Source: Haliclona indistincta (lineage: Eukaryota; Porifera; Demospongiae; Haplosclerida; Chalinidae). Taken from it: a stretch of DNA of 64,000 bases. The notes under the pieces were generated by a model. That model made no database searches, was not told the origin of the DNA, and saw nothing but the letters and a program-made list of their open reading frames with translations. A program made the position numbers and the translations under genes. Shown here one piece after another: positions 25,601 through 36,621 of this stretch. The stretch is from positions 13,786,905-13,850,904 of the forward strand of contig OZ024787.1 in assembly GCA_964017065.1 (NCBI GenBank), in the 5' to 3' direction. How positions within the stretch are numbered: the first letter of the stretch is position 1; each line of letters opens with the position of its first letter.

Positions 25601-26141
25601 CATAAGTTAACTCCACTAGTGCCACAAGAAAACATAATTATGATAACAATAATTATAATTTTTTGTTTAGCATCAGTTGTTGAGCGACCCACCACAGCTG
25701 ATCTACCATCATCAGTAGCATCATCATCATCAGTAGTAGTTCCCACTAGTACATCAGGTACAATACTACCATCATCAGGTGAAGCTTGTTTAGATCATGT
25801 GATAACAGAATAATGTATTATACAATACTACAGCAACTGATCCCAAACCACTCACAATGCGTGATCTACTGCGCAGAGTAGCTAGCAGAGCCATGGACAA
25901 GTGGGAACTGGTTGGACTAGACCTGGGGATAGAGCAACACCAGTTGAACACCATTTCACAATATCATACTCGTAATGCTATCCGATGCTACTCTGAGGTG
26001 TTCAGCTTGTGGCAGAAGAAGGCTGACCCTCCCTTCACTTGGGCTACCATTATAGATACTCTACGTTCTCCAATAGTAGAGGAGAATGCACTAGCACAAG
26101 AGATTGAAGACTGGATCACATCAACTACTGATACATGGTAA
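7606..26141 (+). CDS. Gene B: ankyrin-GTPase-COR-Death protein, complete span, frameshift in exon 2
   Basis: Exons: 7606..7626 (MSSQKQL), 7777..7888, 10594..10695, 13801..13899, 15624..15722, 17621..17693, 21937..24152, 24961..25099, 25671..25778, 25834..26141. Exons 2-6 encode about five ankyrin repeats (TPLH... VVKLLL-type). The long exon holds a P-loop GTPase and COR-like region, and the last exon a Death domain. From exon 3 onward all phases agree (phase 0, then phase 1 joins at 17693, 25099 and 25778). Exon 2 is 112 nt, against 111 nt in gene C. One extra G in the ATCATGCATCATC stretch shifts the frame to a TAG, so the gene is a pseudogene, has a sequence error there, or starts downstream. 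The role is inferred as an intracellular sensor/adaptor. Confidence 0.8.
7777..7888 (+). pseudogene. Gene B exon 2: ankyrin exon with +1 frameshift
   Basis: Encodes NQDLYDASGRGDVTRVKELL, the first ankyrin repeat, then reads into a stop after ADPNHASS. Its counterpart in gene C (48554..48664) is 111 nt and open, with four His codons at this place. The neighbouring exons of gene B are all phase 0, so the extra base is not compensated. Confidence 0.8.
8546..8730. mobile_element. Hairpin MITE in gene B intron 2
   Basis: Inverted arms starting TCTAGAAGT and ending ACTTCTAGA, with internal complementarity around TTATTATTCCAAAC and GTTTGGAATAATAAG. The matching place in gene C (about 49290) lacks this sequence and goes directly to ACCAATCAAGG. 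It has no coding capacity. Confidence 0.7.
8992..9463. mobile_element. TTAA-flanked MITE, 472 bp, gene B intron 2
   Basis: Flanked by TTAA on both sides (8988-8991 and 9464-9467). Termini are CCCTTCAAATGCGG and CGCATGTGAAGGG. A TTAA duplication with CCCTT ends fits piggyBac-like or Kolobok-like non-autonomous elements (family knowledge; superfamily not decided). A second copy lies at 10933..11425 in the opposite internal orientation. Confidence 0.8.
9531..10182. mobile_element. 652-bp non-autonomous element in gene B intron 2
   Basis: Imperfect ~15-bp terminal inverted repeats (CTCCTTGACAACTGA against CTCTTTGACCACTGA) with TTAT on both sides. Gene C has an empty site at about 50190 (GGCTTTTTATTAACTC). 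No conserved protein is seen inside. Confidence 0.65.
10594..10695 (+). CDS. Gene B exon 3: ankyrin repeat
   Basis: 34 codons, phase 0 at both ends, encoding RTPLHISAIRGREGVVKLLL and a DSRDK end. This is a canonical ankyrin repeat. The paralogous exon in gene C is 51039..51140. Exon borders are TTTCAG|GACCAG and GATAAG|GTACGT. Confidence 0.85.
10933..11425. mobile_element. TTAA-flanked MITE, second copy, gene B intron 3
   Basis: Same family as 8992..9463 but inverted. TTAA lies on both sides (10929-10932, 11426-11429), with CCCTTCACATGCGG at one end and CCGCACTTGAAGGG at the other. The matching site in gene C (about 51362) is empty. Confidence 0.8.
11978..13641. mobile_element. Fold-back element with ~500-bp inverted arms, gene B intron 3
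   Basis: It starts TAGTAGGGCAGATTTT and ends AAAATCTGCCCTACTA. The left arm (about 11978-12510) is the reverse complement of the right arm (about 13105-13641) with few differences. The centre is a ~21-bp minisatellite. Gene C has an empty site (about 51908, CCGCCACATGGAATTTG). The element encodes no recognisable transposase, so it is a non-autonomous fold-back transposon. Confidence 0.85.
12536..12915. repeat. ~21-bp minisatellite inside fold-back element
   Basis: Tandem CTGTAAGATAGTGCAAGAAAG-type units, with variants having TTCGAGG or GTGCTAG in place of part of the unit. It forms the loop of the fold-back element, as is common for such transposons. Confidence 0.9.
13801..13899 (+). CDS. 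Gene B exon 4: ankyrin repeat
   Basis: 33 codons, phase 0, encoding GDTPLHWSTNMGHLAVVKML and AGANISSVNN. The paralogue is 52069..52167 in gene C, where several helix residues differ. Confidence 0.85.
13900..15623 (+). other. Gene B intron 4, no element identified
   Basis: A 1.7-kb intron. Its last part (about 15300-15620) is shared with the introns upstream of each amplified ankyrin exon of gene C. The middle holds no recognisable gene or clean terminal repeat. Confidence 0.5.
15624..15722 (+). CDS. Gene B exon 5: ankyrin repeat
   Basis: 33 codons, phase 0, encoding GDTALHRAAFWGHLDTVKFL and LHGANLFLRNK. Gene C has four related exons in this position (53319, 53722, 56966 and 59119). Confidence 0.85.
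15812..16605. mobile_element. GCCTCGG-family repeat, copy in gene B intron 5
   Basis: It begins with an imperfect hairpin (TGCCTCGGTGG, GGCGGAG, CCACGAGGCA) and ends with CCACCGAGGCAT followed by a small GCACC/GGTGC hairpin. The intron of gene C reads through without it (about 53505). There is no coding capacity. Other copies in the window start near 17887, 17938, 19949, 24214, 57703, 57754, 60769 and 61192. Confidence 0.75.
17621..17693 (+). CDS. Gene B exon 6: partial ankyrin repeat
   Basis: Encodes DGDTVLDRARDCNKHEVVQY and LVEVG, a shorter terminal ankyrin repeat. It ends in phase 1, which matches the phase of the next exon (21937), so the join restores an Ala codon leading into an Ala-rich stretch. 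Confidence 0.8.
17887..19589. mobile_element. Cluster of GCCTCGG-family repeats, gene B intron 6
   Basis: Two heads lie 51 bp apart (17887, 17938), with tails at about 18889 and 19589, so at least two elements are nested or tandem. Each has the hairpin head and the CACCGAGGCAT tail with a GCACC/GGTGC end. The body contains conserved blocks such as CGCAACGATTTCTCGT. Confidence 0.7.
19949..20700. mobile_element. GCCTCGG-family repeat, gene B intron 6
   Basis: The head TATGCCTCGGTGGGCAGAG pairs with CCACGAGGCATA. The tail is CACTGAGGCATCAGCACC with a diverged GGTAC end. It lacks an ORF. Confidence 0.7.
20728..21348 (+). other. Ser/Thr-rich open stretch interrupted by a MITE
   Basis: Plus-strand reading frames on both sides of the MITE at 20992..21226 are rich in S, T, P and L (for example SIDTSPALVNSTLAFIYY, then SSPLTNSTLSSTTVPVFP). 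They could be one former exon or low-complexity DNA. I see no family match and no convincing splice sites. It lies between the ankyrin and GTPase exons of gene B. Confidence 0.3.
20992..21226. mobile_element. MITE with CCGTTCACACT ends
   Basis: About 235 bp, with termini ATACCCCGTTCACACT and AGTGTGAACGCGGTAT and an interior rich in AACCG and CGGTT motifs. It resembles a second element at 58304..58496 (GTTTACACT ends, CCGGGCC interior). Confidence 0.7.
21937..24152 (+). CDS. Gene B GTPase-COR exon
   Basis: A single 2216-nt exon, phase-compatible with 17693 upstream and 24961 downstream. It begins with six Ala codons. It then has a P-loop (GPSCVGKTT, 22041-22067), a proline/serine repeat linker (PPPSSSRGTTPLP units), the G3 motif DIGGQPE, a G4-like GTYLDQ and a C-terminal COR-like winged-helix part (LRLRYEVRGWCTVQECVEVA). 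The same exon is in gene A with more than 95% visible identity. ROCO-type GTPases use COR for dimerisation (family knowledge). The insertion between G1 and G3 is unusually long. Confidence 0.85.
24214..24939. mobile_element. GCCTCGG-family repeat in gene B intron after the GTPase exon
   Basis: The head TATGCCTCAGTGGGCGGAG pairs with CCACGAGGCATA. The tail is CACCGAGGCATCTGCACC followed by GGTGCTTCATT. In gene A the same intron (1702..1783) is only 82 bp and lacks the element, giving a direct empty site. Confidence 0.85.
24961..25311 (+). pseudogene. Remnant linker and first Death domain of gene B
   Basis: The sequence matches gene A exon 1784..2261, but read straight through it ends in a TAA at 25132-25134. 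The first half of the Death domain is deleted: the sequence jumps from the CCTCCTCTC linker to the FDAWLKSSPSA part. A donor CATCATCAG|GTGAAG at 25099 allows the linker to splice in phase 1 to 25671 or 25834 and bypass the broken domain. Confidence 0.7.
25834..26141 (+). CDS. Gene B terminal Death-domain exon
   Basis: It starts after CTACAG in phase 1 and is open to TAA at 26141. It encodes TDPKPLTMRDLLRRVASRAM, then DKWELVGLDLGIEQHQLNTI... CYSEVFSLW... FTWATIIDTL... LAQEIEDWI. The W, LGL, W..TW and L..EI positions mark a Death domain. It is clearly different from the two Death domains of gene A. It is the only intact effector domain of gene B. Confidence 0.8.
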
Positions 26142-26967
26142 TACTTACAAGTGTTATATAATGGTTTGTCCTAGTAAATCATTTTCATTCATTCTCAGAT
26201 GAGACCAGGATAACAAACAGCACCTGAAAGCCACTGCAGCCATTAGAATTTTCACTTGGAAATTTCAAACTTTAGAGCCATTATGCTCACTATTTTTACC
26301 TCTAAAAATTCAATCTATTCTGAAATTTGGAGCATTATTATTAAACTTTTATGTCTACATCAATTTGTAGCTTTCAGTTGCAAAAAAGTTTGCTCGAGAT
26401 CTAAATGCAGCTACTTGAGTGATTCCTGTGATGTTGGCATTATGTAGTTATATGGGTACAGCCATTTGCAGCTATCTGGAAATGTCGGTCTATTGAAGCC
26501 TTTGAACTAGCTAGCATTAGTAAATTTGCTGCAGTGCTCAAGGAAGTCAGATATGAATCATGTACAGTAGTGCTTGGTTATGATTATTCACAGCTGGCTA
26601 TATAAGGTAGTAGGGTTGCAGCAGTTTGATGCACTGTAGTGATATAATTATAGACGATAATTGTGTATGAAAAAGTACAAGATCCCAATACCCAATTAAG
26701 AAATAGTCTAGAGCAATCGAGGCTTGCTTAGTAACCAACAACTGACTGACACACATTTTAGGCTCACTCCTGCATTTTACTAGCTAGTGATGTTGAAATG
26801 CTGGATTGGATGTTAGAGACCAGCTAGTCTGAAACAGTAAATGCTATTTAGTAGCTACATACCAACTTTGCTTTAGTTTGGTCTCTCTCTTTCATGTGTT
26901 ACAGTAACTATCAAAACAGATTATAAACTGATTTGTACAACAACAGAGCAGTGGGTGTGGTCTGATG
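26142..26967. other. Intergenic spacer between convergent gene B and PDI 2a
   Basis: The equivalent of 3219-3941. The first part has diverged and the last ~370 bp match unit 1. No gene or transposon is recognised. Confidence 0.6.
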
Positions 26968-28165
26968 CTACAGTTCAGTGTGGTCTGTACTTGATGCCTT
27001 CTCCTCCTCTTGCCCAGCACCATCTTCTCCCTGATCCTCCTCTGGTGCCTCATCCTCTCCCTCAGCTGGCTCCTGTTCCTCTCCTCCCTCGTCGTCATCA
27101 GTCGCTGTACCATCCACACGCTTCTCCACGTACTTGATCAGATCTTCTAAAGTGCGTCCACCACTATAGTCTAGTGCCTGAAGGTGTGTGAAGCAATGAA
27201 GATGATCTATCTTGTAATGAGCTGCTACTGACCTTGTCTGAGCCCTTAGGGAAGAACTTTAGTGTAGAGAATCCATTGACAGTCAACCCCTCCACCTCGT
27301 TCTTGGTGGAGTCCATCTTGGCAATGATGACATCATCGTTTTCCTTGAAGTGTTCTCCTAGATCATCCCAGATAGGAGCTAGCTGTTTACAGTGACCACA
27401 CCATGGAGCATCTGAGATGTGATAATGAATTTTGAAGGTATAGCAGGTGAAACAGTCAGTTCAGCAATGTGCATTGTGCGTGCATTGTGATGCTACAGTT
27501 CAGTGTGGTCTCAGTGTGGTTTGTGTACATTGTGTGCAATCTGCACTCAATGAGGTTTGTGAGTGTCCGCACTATATGAACTGAACTTGCTCCTATGCAT
27601 TTACGAATGTAGTTTCAAGTGGAGTGTAACTGTATTGAGTCTGGGCGTGGTATTAAGTGCTCTGCGAGAGCAGCTACCTGAACGCTGACGAAGACAGTGC
27701 TAGTGCGCTGTAAGTAAAACAAGGCGTATGCACACATTAGACTTGCGCCTGGTACGTGACTAGGCTTAGCTCTCAGCAAACTGTCGCTACGTCACATGAC
27801 GTGATCGACACCAGCAACTGGCTCGAATCTGCTTGATCTTGTTCCAGTGCGGACATGCTCGATGAATGCAGCTTGAAACGGTTTGATTCGAATCAGAGTT
27901 AATGTGAATTGAAACCGCTTTATAGTTCTTTGCAACAATTAGAACAGCTCTATACACTTTCTGTTATTGCAATGTGTACTAGTGTATCACATGATGATGG
28001 GTACTCACAGAATTCAACAAAGACGTGTTTACTCTCATCACGAGCGACTTCAGCAAAGTTCTTACCAACCAGTACCTTGACTGGATTCTTATCCCAGTCA
28101 TCAGGAATATCCTCTGTATTCAAATGAGCCTATACAAGACAACAGGAGATAATAATGATAAATAG

Positions 28166-28396
28166 TACACTATCTACTAACTGTTGCACTATCTATTAAC
28201 TAGTAACACTATCTACTAACTATTACACTATACACTATCTACTAACTAGTACACTATCTACTAACTAGTGCACTATCTACTAACTAATACACTATCTACT
28301 AACTGTTACACTATCTACTAACTATTACACTATCTACTAACTAACTATTATATCTACTAACTAGTACACTATCTACTAACTAGTACACTATCTACT
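28166..28396. repeat. 19-bp minisatellite, PDI 2a intron
   Basis: Shorter and more diverged version of the array at 4971-5362. Confidence 0.9.
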
Positions 28397-28939
28397 AGCA
28401 TTAGTAACACTATCTATAAACATTAGTAGCAATGCACTTCTACTGTACCATACCAGAGATTGGTAGTTACACGATATTCCATTCTAATTGATGCCCTTCA
28501 ATAGTTTTGCTAAACTGGGTCTAGCACCATGATTGCTAGTACTTGCACACCTTTACTTTACCATCTGTGTAATCTTGTACAAACTGTTTCAGTTTCTCTT
28601 CATCGAGACCATCAAACTCTGGTTTGTATCGTTTCATCTCGTCACCAACCTCGATCAGTCTAGCACAAGGCATCTGGAGAATATGTGAAAGAGTAGATAT
28701 AGCACACGACATAGACTAAAGCAACAAATATGCAGCAGTACTAGCTAGTGCTGTACAGAAGCTGTTACAGGACAGATGAGCAGGTATTAAAAGTCGTCTT
28801 GGGTAGCACAAAGTGGAGTAATGTGATGCTGCATGTGAAGTGTATGAGCAACTCACGTCATCATTTCTCGAGATTGAAGAATTCCATGATACGCTCAGAC
28901 TGCTCTTCAGATGAGTCAATGTGTACGAACAATACCTAT

Positions 28940-29014
<75 letters not shown>

Positions 29015-29733
29015 TAATCGTAAGTGACAATGTGTTGATCACTCTTTATGTGCATTGAAAATACTATTGAATTATTATTGTATGATAAGATTATAACAAA
29101 ACTATAGTCACAACATCCTGTCAGAGAATGTGATATAGTAGGTGTGAGGTGGACCACAACACAACCATAGTCACTATGATCACCTACACACAATCACACA
29201 CTCACCATCACACTATCACACACCTCTCTCTGGTCTACCTCTCACCTTTCCCTTGAACTGAGCTGCTATTCTCCTCAAGCTAGCCACAACCTCATCGTAC
29301 TGTTCACCATCGCCTGGGAAGAAACTAAGCAGATGGCTCTTGATGTCACCGCCAAATATCTTTGGAGCAGTCTGAAACAACAAATGAGGTCAACATTGTT
29401 AACATATTGAAAGAGATAGTGGGATTGAAAGCATGTTATTATTAGAAGAATTGGCTTCTCTTTCTAAGAGAGAGCAACAGGGAAGTGACTTGGAGGAAGT
29501 CTCTTCAACTCCCTCTATGAGTTATTATTGAAGCTAAACCACAGGTATTGGCAGCCATTATGACATGAAGGAAGGAAGTGAAACAGAAAGGAACAATAGA
29601 GGGAAGAGAGACAGCTAACCTCATCTGAGAATTTAGTGAGTAGAGCAAGTTGTTCTCCTTGGATGAACTTGACGATATCCTGATCTTTGTATTCGCCAGT
29701 GAAGGGCACAACCTTGTCCTCACCTTCGTACTG

Positions 29734-30033
<300 letters not shown>

Positions 30034-30817
30034 AATAGAAAAGTAAAATTAGCTTGGAAAGACTATGTACATGCCGTGTGTATGTGTATGTGAGAGAAAG
30101 AGGTGTTATTTACCGGTCTGTATACGACTATGGTCTCCATCTTTGCTCCCAAAGCTTTAGCTATATCGCTGGATTTGGTAATTGCGAACGACACGGAATC
30201 CATCACTGCAGCAGCTGCAAGATATGCGACGGCTTTCTCCGATGTGTTTGACTCAAAGAAACCGACAACCACGACCTCGTCTTTGGCGATGAACTCCTTA
30301 GCTGCATCTACCTCAGTCAGCTCGACAGCAGGGGGACCAGAGTTCTTCACAACCCAGCCAACGATTTCACCAGCAGTACGCCCACCTGAGAAAGAGGACA
30401 ATAACAAAAAGAGTGAATGTGTCAATAGAAGATGTTGAATAGATGAAGACACATTCTTTGAAGGAATTAAATTTTGAGAAACCACACAACAGTTCAAAAT
30501 CGAAAAATCTCAAAACCACATGCAAAAGCTCAGGATTTGTAAAGATTTAGGGAAAAGGGTATTATACCAACCGTTGTATTCCTTCTTGTTGCCGCTCTTG
30601 AAGAAGAACAGTGTAGGGTATCCCCTCACTCCATATTCCTCGGCGAGGTCGCTCTCCACTGGTGGCGTCCACCTTGGCTAGTTTGATGCTAGATCCATCC
30701 AGCTACCAGCTGTAACGAGGCTTTGTCGTATTCTGGCGCCAAAGACTTGCAGTGACCACACCAGGGAGCATCTGGAGAGAGAGTGAGGAGAATGAGAGGA
30801 GAGAGTGAGAGAGAGAC

Positions 30818-30897
<80 letters not shown>

Positions 30898-31144
30898 CAA
30901 TGAGCTTTTCCAAACAGATAGAGTATCTTGCTGGAAGGGGGAGAGTGTTACTCACAAAATTCTTTTCACTTAATAGTATGATTATGAGCTATCTTGCATA
31001 AAAATAAGTTTTATCATTAGTTCTCTGTAAAAGAACGCTACCAGAGAGCATGATAAGATGACGAGGCACACCGACCAACACAGATTCCAATGACACAAGA
31101 CTGAGCATGTCAGATTGTGGGTTTATCCATGGTTTAATACTTTG

Positions 31145-31290
31145 AAAATTTATATTACAAAAACACTAGTGTATCACATGATGATGGGTACTCACAGATT
31201 CAACAAAGACGTGTTTACTCTCATCACGAGCGACTTCAGCAAAGTTCTACAACCAGTACCTTGACTGGTTCTGATCCTAGTCATACTCTG
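31145..31290 (-). pseudogene. Degenerate copy of the exon before the PDI a' active site
   Basis: It resembles exon 28009..28129 ([20 protein letters not shown]) but sits 5' of domain a, and contains small deletions (CAGATTC for CAGAATTC, TTCTACAACC for TTCTTACCAACC). A better-kept copy is at 36892..37000. It probably stands where the first part of domain a should be, but it is broken. Confidence 0.6.
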
Positions 31291-31350
31291 TGTTCAAATG
31301 AGACAATTAATGAGAGAATACAATAGAACACTCTTATAAACAATACTATT

Positions 31351-32613
31351 AGGGAGACACGGTAGTGTCTCCCTATGTAGGGGTGAACGAGAAAACAAGA
31401 TTGGCGGCTACATACAATGTTTTAGCGTTCAAACGCTGATATTTCTGCCCTGGTGATGAATTTTATACGTCCAAAGACACTTAGATCTGCTCTCTGGCTG
31501 CCCCATCTTACATGCAGTAGCAAGGAGATTGCTCGAAATTGTTGCTAAAGTGACGAACCTGAAAAGGTGAAAATCGACTTTCGTCATCTTCGTTTTCTTC
31601 TTCTTTCTTCTTTCTTCCACTCGCCTAGCACCTTCACGTGAGCAATGTCGAGACCAAAACACCCACGAACAGTCGTGAAATTCTCCTGGCATGTGCCTTT
31701 TGAACTTAGTTTTTAGCGAAACGACGATATAAATTTGACGAGCTTACGATCACGAACAGTTGTTAGCTAAGTGTTAGACGCCATTAATGTGATTGCGCAA
31801 CACGCGCGCACGTGACCAAGCAGTGGCTAGCGCACGTGACCAAGCACTAGCTTGAGTATCGCCATGCCGTATGGATCATGGAGATCACATATTTGTCTGG
31901 AGTCTTCGAATAAGGGCAAGCTCGTGTAGGATCGCCATTCTGCGCTTGCCAGATAATTGTAACCGGCGTACATGTCTACAAATAAGTGTGGCGGGGCTCG
32001 TATGCACTGCATCCATGAATGCGTAGGCGAGCTGATATGTACCAAATAACAAATAGTTTTAGCTACAAGTTCAAATTGTTAATAATAAAGAAAAGCCATC
32101 AACAACAGGAAAACTAAACCAATGGTGGAGACCATAAAAAAGACGACTCAGTACATGGATGATATTGAACTGCACTTCACTGAAAATGAAAAAGGACACA
32201 AACAAGAAAATAAAAAAGATTTATATCGAAATCAAATGGATGTAGGGTTGTGAAAATCTACACTGGTCCACAATGTAATCTAACAAGGAACAAGCATGGA
32301 ATGGTAACACGATTGACTTGCTAACAGACCATAGATCCCTACATCAGTGGCTGTACATAAGATCAGTAATTATTTTGTCACAAGCTGAATCCAGTTCAAT
32401 TTAATGCATGTCTGGTGTCAGTCAAACAGCAACTAGCTCAATTAGCTATAGCCAACCACAGCAGCCACTGATGTAGGGATCTATGGTCTGTTAGCAAGTC
32501 AATCGTGTTACCATTCCATGCTTGTTCCTTGTTAGATTACAATGTGGACCAGTGGTAGATTTCACAACCCTACATCCTTATTGATTTCGATAGAAATCTT
32601 TTTTATTTTCTTT
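31351..32613 (+). mobile_element. ~1.26-kb repeat element with hairpin head and internal palindrome
   Basis: It starts with the hairpin AGGGAGACAC/GTGTCTCCCT and continues with unique sequence. It then contains a ~400-bp palindrome (about 32212-32610) whose arms both carry GATGTAGGG and CTATGGTCTGTTAGCAAGTC. PDI 2b lacks it (about 37050), so the ends are supported by an empty site. The same element in reverse is at 59434..60638. No ORF is recognised. Confidence 0.75.
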
Positions 32614-32787
32614 CAATAATACAGTGAGTATATTTAGTACACTATAGATTCAATACATAATCTACTAATAGTACACTACATGGTTTACTATATAAAACAG
32701 TAGTGATACATCCATTCCATAGTTCTCTGGTTTACATACATTCATTTGGTTCATGATCAAATAAACTGAGCTTCAATTTTGATAATT

Positions 32788-33587
32788 GGGGCGAGCCTGA
32801 GCGAGCCCCACATTGATTGGCACAATGGCCCACGGCGGCGGGGAATGTATCAATCTATCTATCTGTCACGGGGTAGCGTTTGTCCTTTTGAATGTTCCGA
32901 GAAGTAGGAAACGCCCTTTTTAGCACGTGCGCACATTTATAATTGGCGCTTGGTTTCAAACAAGATACCTGGCATTCCGGCAATGATGCAGATGACTCAG
33001 GACTACAACAACAGAGATCAGAGACACCTGAAAAGCAAAAACTTTTACACGACAAGGCGCTACCACTACCAGAAAGCGACGACGAGAGGCAGAGTCACCC
33101 GATCAACGTGAAAGCTGCATGACGACTGGAGCGACAAAAGGAATATCAAAGGGCCTACCGGAGACGCCGACGGAAAGCAGTAGCTACAACAGAGCAAACA
33201 GTAACTTTGGTACGTTCTAATGAGCTCGTGTGTGATAGCAGTAGAGCCTGCAGTGAGTGAGGAGACCGAGAAACCCTACTCATTAAAATCTTCCGGTACA
33301 TTGTTCCCATGACGCCTAGGCAAGGAACACACTCAGCAAGAGATAGCTGAAGAAAGTGCACCATATCTGAACATAACCATAACTATTGATTCTATTCACC
33401 ATCAACAACCCATCAGCGCTGTTAAATATTAACATTTACACCACAAAATCAGTCTGGTGTTCATATAATACAGACTTAATAATCTACTAAAATCTGGACT
33501 CACCACATAACCTGGTGCAAAATATATACGTAATTATAAGTACACACAACTATACACTAACGAGGTATCAATGCTCAGGCTCGCCCC
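32788..33587. mobile_element. 800-bp element with GGGGCGAGCCTGAGC inverted termini
   Basis: Perfect 15-bp terminal inverted repeats (GGGGCGAGCCTGAGC and GCTCAGGCTCGCCCC). The matching place in PDI 2b flank (about 37223) is empty. A short Arg-rich frame inside (RLERQKEYQRAYRRRRR, about 33125) looks like a remnant of a coding element, but no family can be fixed. Confidence 0.8.
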
Positions 33588-33742
33588 TGCCATTCCATGA
33601 ATGTACTAGTTATAGTTTATTCATTGATAAGTGTTCAACTGTTTTACACATCACAGATATTCAAGTAGCACTATAATGATGATTATAATAACATGCATGT
33701 AGTACATGTAGGATATAGGTATTGTGTTGCTATGGATACAGA

Positions 33743-33942
33743 NNNNNNNNNNNNNNNNNNNNNNNNNNNNNNNNNNNNNNNNNNNNNNNNNNNNNNNNNN
33801 NNNNNNNNNNNNNNNNNNNNNNNNNNNNNNNNNNNNNNNNNNNNNNNNNNNNNNNNNNNNNNNNNNNNNNNNNNNNNNNNNNNNNNNNNNNNNNNNNNNN
33901 NNNNNNNNNNNNNNNNNNNNNNNNNNNNNNNNNNNNNNNNNN
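33743..33942. other. Assembly gap of 200 N
   Basis: Exactly 200 undetermined bases, a typical placeholder. It removes the 3' exons of PDI 2b (the domain a' active-site exon and the tail) and joins two paralogous flanks. Confidence 1.
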
Positions 33943-34220
33943 AGTACCTTGACTGGATTCTTATCCCAGTCATCAGGAATATCCTCTGTATTCAAATGAG
34001 CCTATACAAGATAACAAGAGATAATACTAATAAATAGTTACTACACTATCTACTAACTAGTACACGATCTACTAACTAATACACTATCTACTAACCAGTA
34101 CACTATCTACTAACCAGTACACTATCTACTAACTAGTACACTATCTACTAGCATTAGTAACACTATCTATAAACATTAGTAGCAATGCACTTCTACTGTA
34201 CCGTACTAGACATTGGTAGA

Positions 34221-34368
34221 CTACCGTACAGCTATAGATATTTTGGTAGACTAAAATTTTGGCAATTTTGGCGAATTGTCAAGCATCCGCCTAAATATTA
34301 GTCGCCAAACGCAAAATCTGGGACATTCGCCAAAATTTTGTCCACCAAAACTTCTAACCATACGGTAG
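34221..34368. mobile_element. Small palindromic MITE, PDI 2b intron
   Basis: Second copy of the element at 5424..5571, with CTACCGTA and TACGGTAG ends, in the orthologous intron position. Confidence 0.7.
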
Positions 34369-34851
34369 TTTGGATCCACATGATATTCTATTCTAATTGA
34401 TGCCCTTCAATGATTCTGCTATCTAGCACCATGATTGCTAGTACTTGCTCACCTTTACTTTACCATCTGTGTAATCTTGTACAAACTGTTTCAGTTTCTC
34501 TTCATCGAGACCATCAAACTCTGGTTTGTATCGTTTCATCTCGTCACCAACCTCGATCATGATCAGTCTAGCACAAGGCATCTGGAGAATATGTGAAAGA
34601 GTAGATATAGCACACGACATAGACTAAAGCAACAAATATGCAGCAGTACTAGCTAGTGCTGTACAGAAGCTGTTACAGGAGCGATGAGCAGGTATTAAAA
34701 GTCGTCTTGGGTAGCACAAAGTGGAGTAATGTGATGCTGTGTAGAGTATGAGCAACTCACGTCATCTTTCTCGAGATTGAAGAATTCCATGATACGCTCA
34801 GACTGCTCTTCAGATGAGTCAATGTTAACGAACAATACCTATAGGGAGAGA

Positions 34852-34904
<53 letters not shown>

Positions 34905-35637
34905 GAGAGAGGGAGGGAGAGAGTAATTACAAGTGACAATGTGCTCTATGTGCATATTGAAAATACTATTGAATTATTATTGTATGATAAGATTATAACA
35001 AAACTATAGCCACAACATCCTGTCAGAGAATGTGATATAGTAGGTGTGAGATGGACCACAACACAACCATAGTCACTATGATCACCTACACACAATCACA
35101 CACTCACCATCACACTATCACACACCTCTCACTGCTCTATCTCTCACCTTTCCTTGAATTGAGCTGCTACTCTCCTCAAGCTAGCCACAACCTCATCATA
35201 CTGTTCACTATCGCCTGGGAAGAAACTAAGCAGATGGCTCTTGATGTCACCGCCAAATATCTTGGGAGCAGTCTGAAACAACAAACGAGGCCAACATTGT
35301 TAACATAATTATTGAAAGAGATAGTGGGATTGAAAGCATGTTATTATTAGAAGAATTGGCTTCTCTTTCTAAGAGAGAGCAACAGGGAAGTGACTTGGAG
35401 GAAGTCTCTTCAACTCCCTCTATGAGTTATTATTGAAGCTAAACCACAGGTATTGGCAGCCATTATGACATGAAGGAAGGAAGTGAGAAAGAAAGGAACA
35501 ATAGAGGGAAGAGAGACAGCTAACCTCATCTGAGAATTTAGTGAGTAGAGCAAGTTGTTCTCCTTGGATGAACTTGACGATATCCTCATCTTTGTATTCG
35601 CCAGTGAAGGGCACACCTTGTCCTCACCTTCGTATAC

Positions 35638-35716
<79 letters not shown>
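35638..35716. repeat. (GA)n tract, PDI 2b intron
   Basis: Short counterpart of the 29734-30030 tract. Its length difference shows strong microsatellite instability between paralogues. Confidence 0.95.
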
Positions 35717-35720
<4 letters not shown>

Positions 35721-36468
35721 TAAATGTAGCTTGGAAAGACCATGTACATGCTGTGTGTATGTGTATGTGAGAGAAAGAGGTGTTATATTTACCGGTCTGT
35801 ATACGACTACGGTCTCCATTTTCACTCCCAAAGCTTTAGCTATATCGCTGGATTTGGTGATTGCGAATGACACGGAATCCATCACTGCAGCGGCTGCAAG
35901 ATATGTGACGGCTTTCTCCGATGTGTTTGACTCAAAGAAACCGACAACCACGACCTCGTCTTTGGCGATGAACGTCTTAACTGCATCTACCTCAGTCAGC
36001 TCGACAGCAGGGGGACCAGAATTCTTCACAACCCAGCTGACGATTTCACTAGCAGTACGCCCACCTGAGAAAGAGGACAATAACAAAAAGAGTGAATGTG
36101 TCAATAGAAGATGTTGAATAAATGAAGACACATTCTTTGAGGGAATTAAATTTTTGTAGATCTATTTTTGTAGAAACCTTCAAAAACGAAAAATCCCATA
36201 TAACCACATGCAAAGCTAAAGATTTGTAAAGATTTAGGGAAAAGAGATAACTGTTAAGATTATACCAACCGTTGTATTCCTTCTTGTTGCTGCTCTTGAA
36301 GAAGAACAGCGTAGGGTATCCCCTCATTCCATATTCCTCGGCGAGGTCGCTCTCCACTGTGGCGTCCACCTTGGCTAGTTTGATGCTAGATCCATCAGCT
36401 ACCAGCTGCAACGAGGCCTTGTCGTATTCTGGTGCCAACGACTTGCAGTGACCACACCAGGGAGCATC

Positions 36469-36621
<153 letters not shown>

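Larger units (their letters stand above)
33943..36467 (-). pseudogene. PDI copy 2b: partial, cut by the gap, with indels
   Basis: Minus-strand exons 36270..36467 (domain a, [15 protein letters not shown], open), 35793..36064 (domain b, open), 35525..35636, 35148..35272, 34761..34838, 34453..34581 and 33943..34001 (cut by N). Exon 35525..35636 is 112 nt instead of 111 and exon 35148..35272 is 125 instead of 126, so both shift the frame. Exon 34453..34581 has an in-frame 6-nt insertion (Met-Ile). Domain a is intact here, unlike in 2a. The different faults in 2a and 2b suggest either two decaying duplicates or poorly resolved haplotypes. Confidence 0.8.

Noticed and set aside
33651..34037. Open frames crossing 33743-33942
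   Set aside because: They run through undetermined bases and have no supporting sequence.
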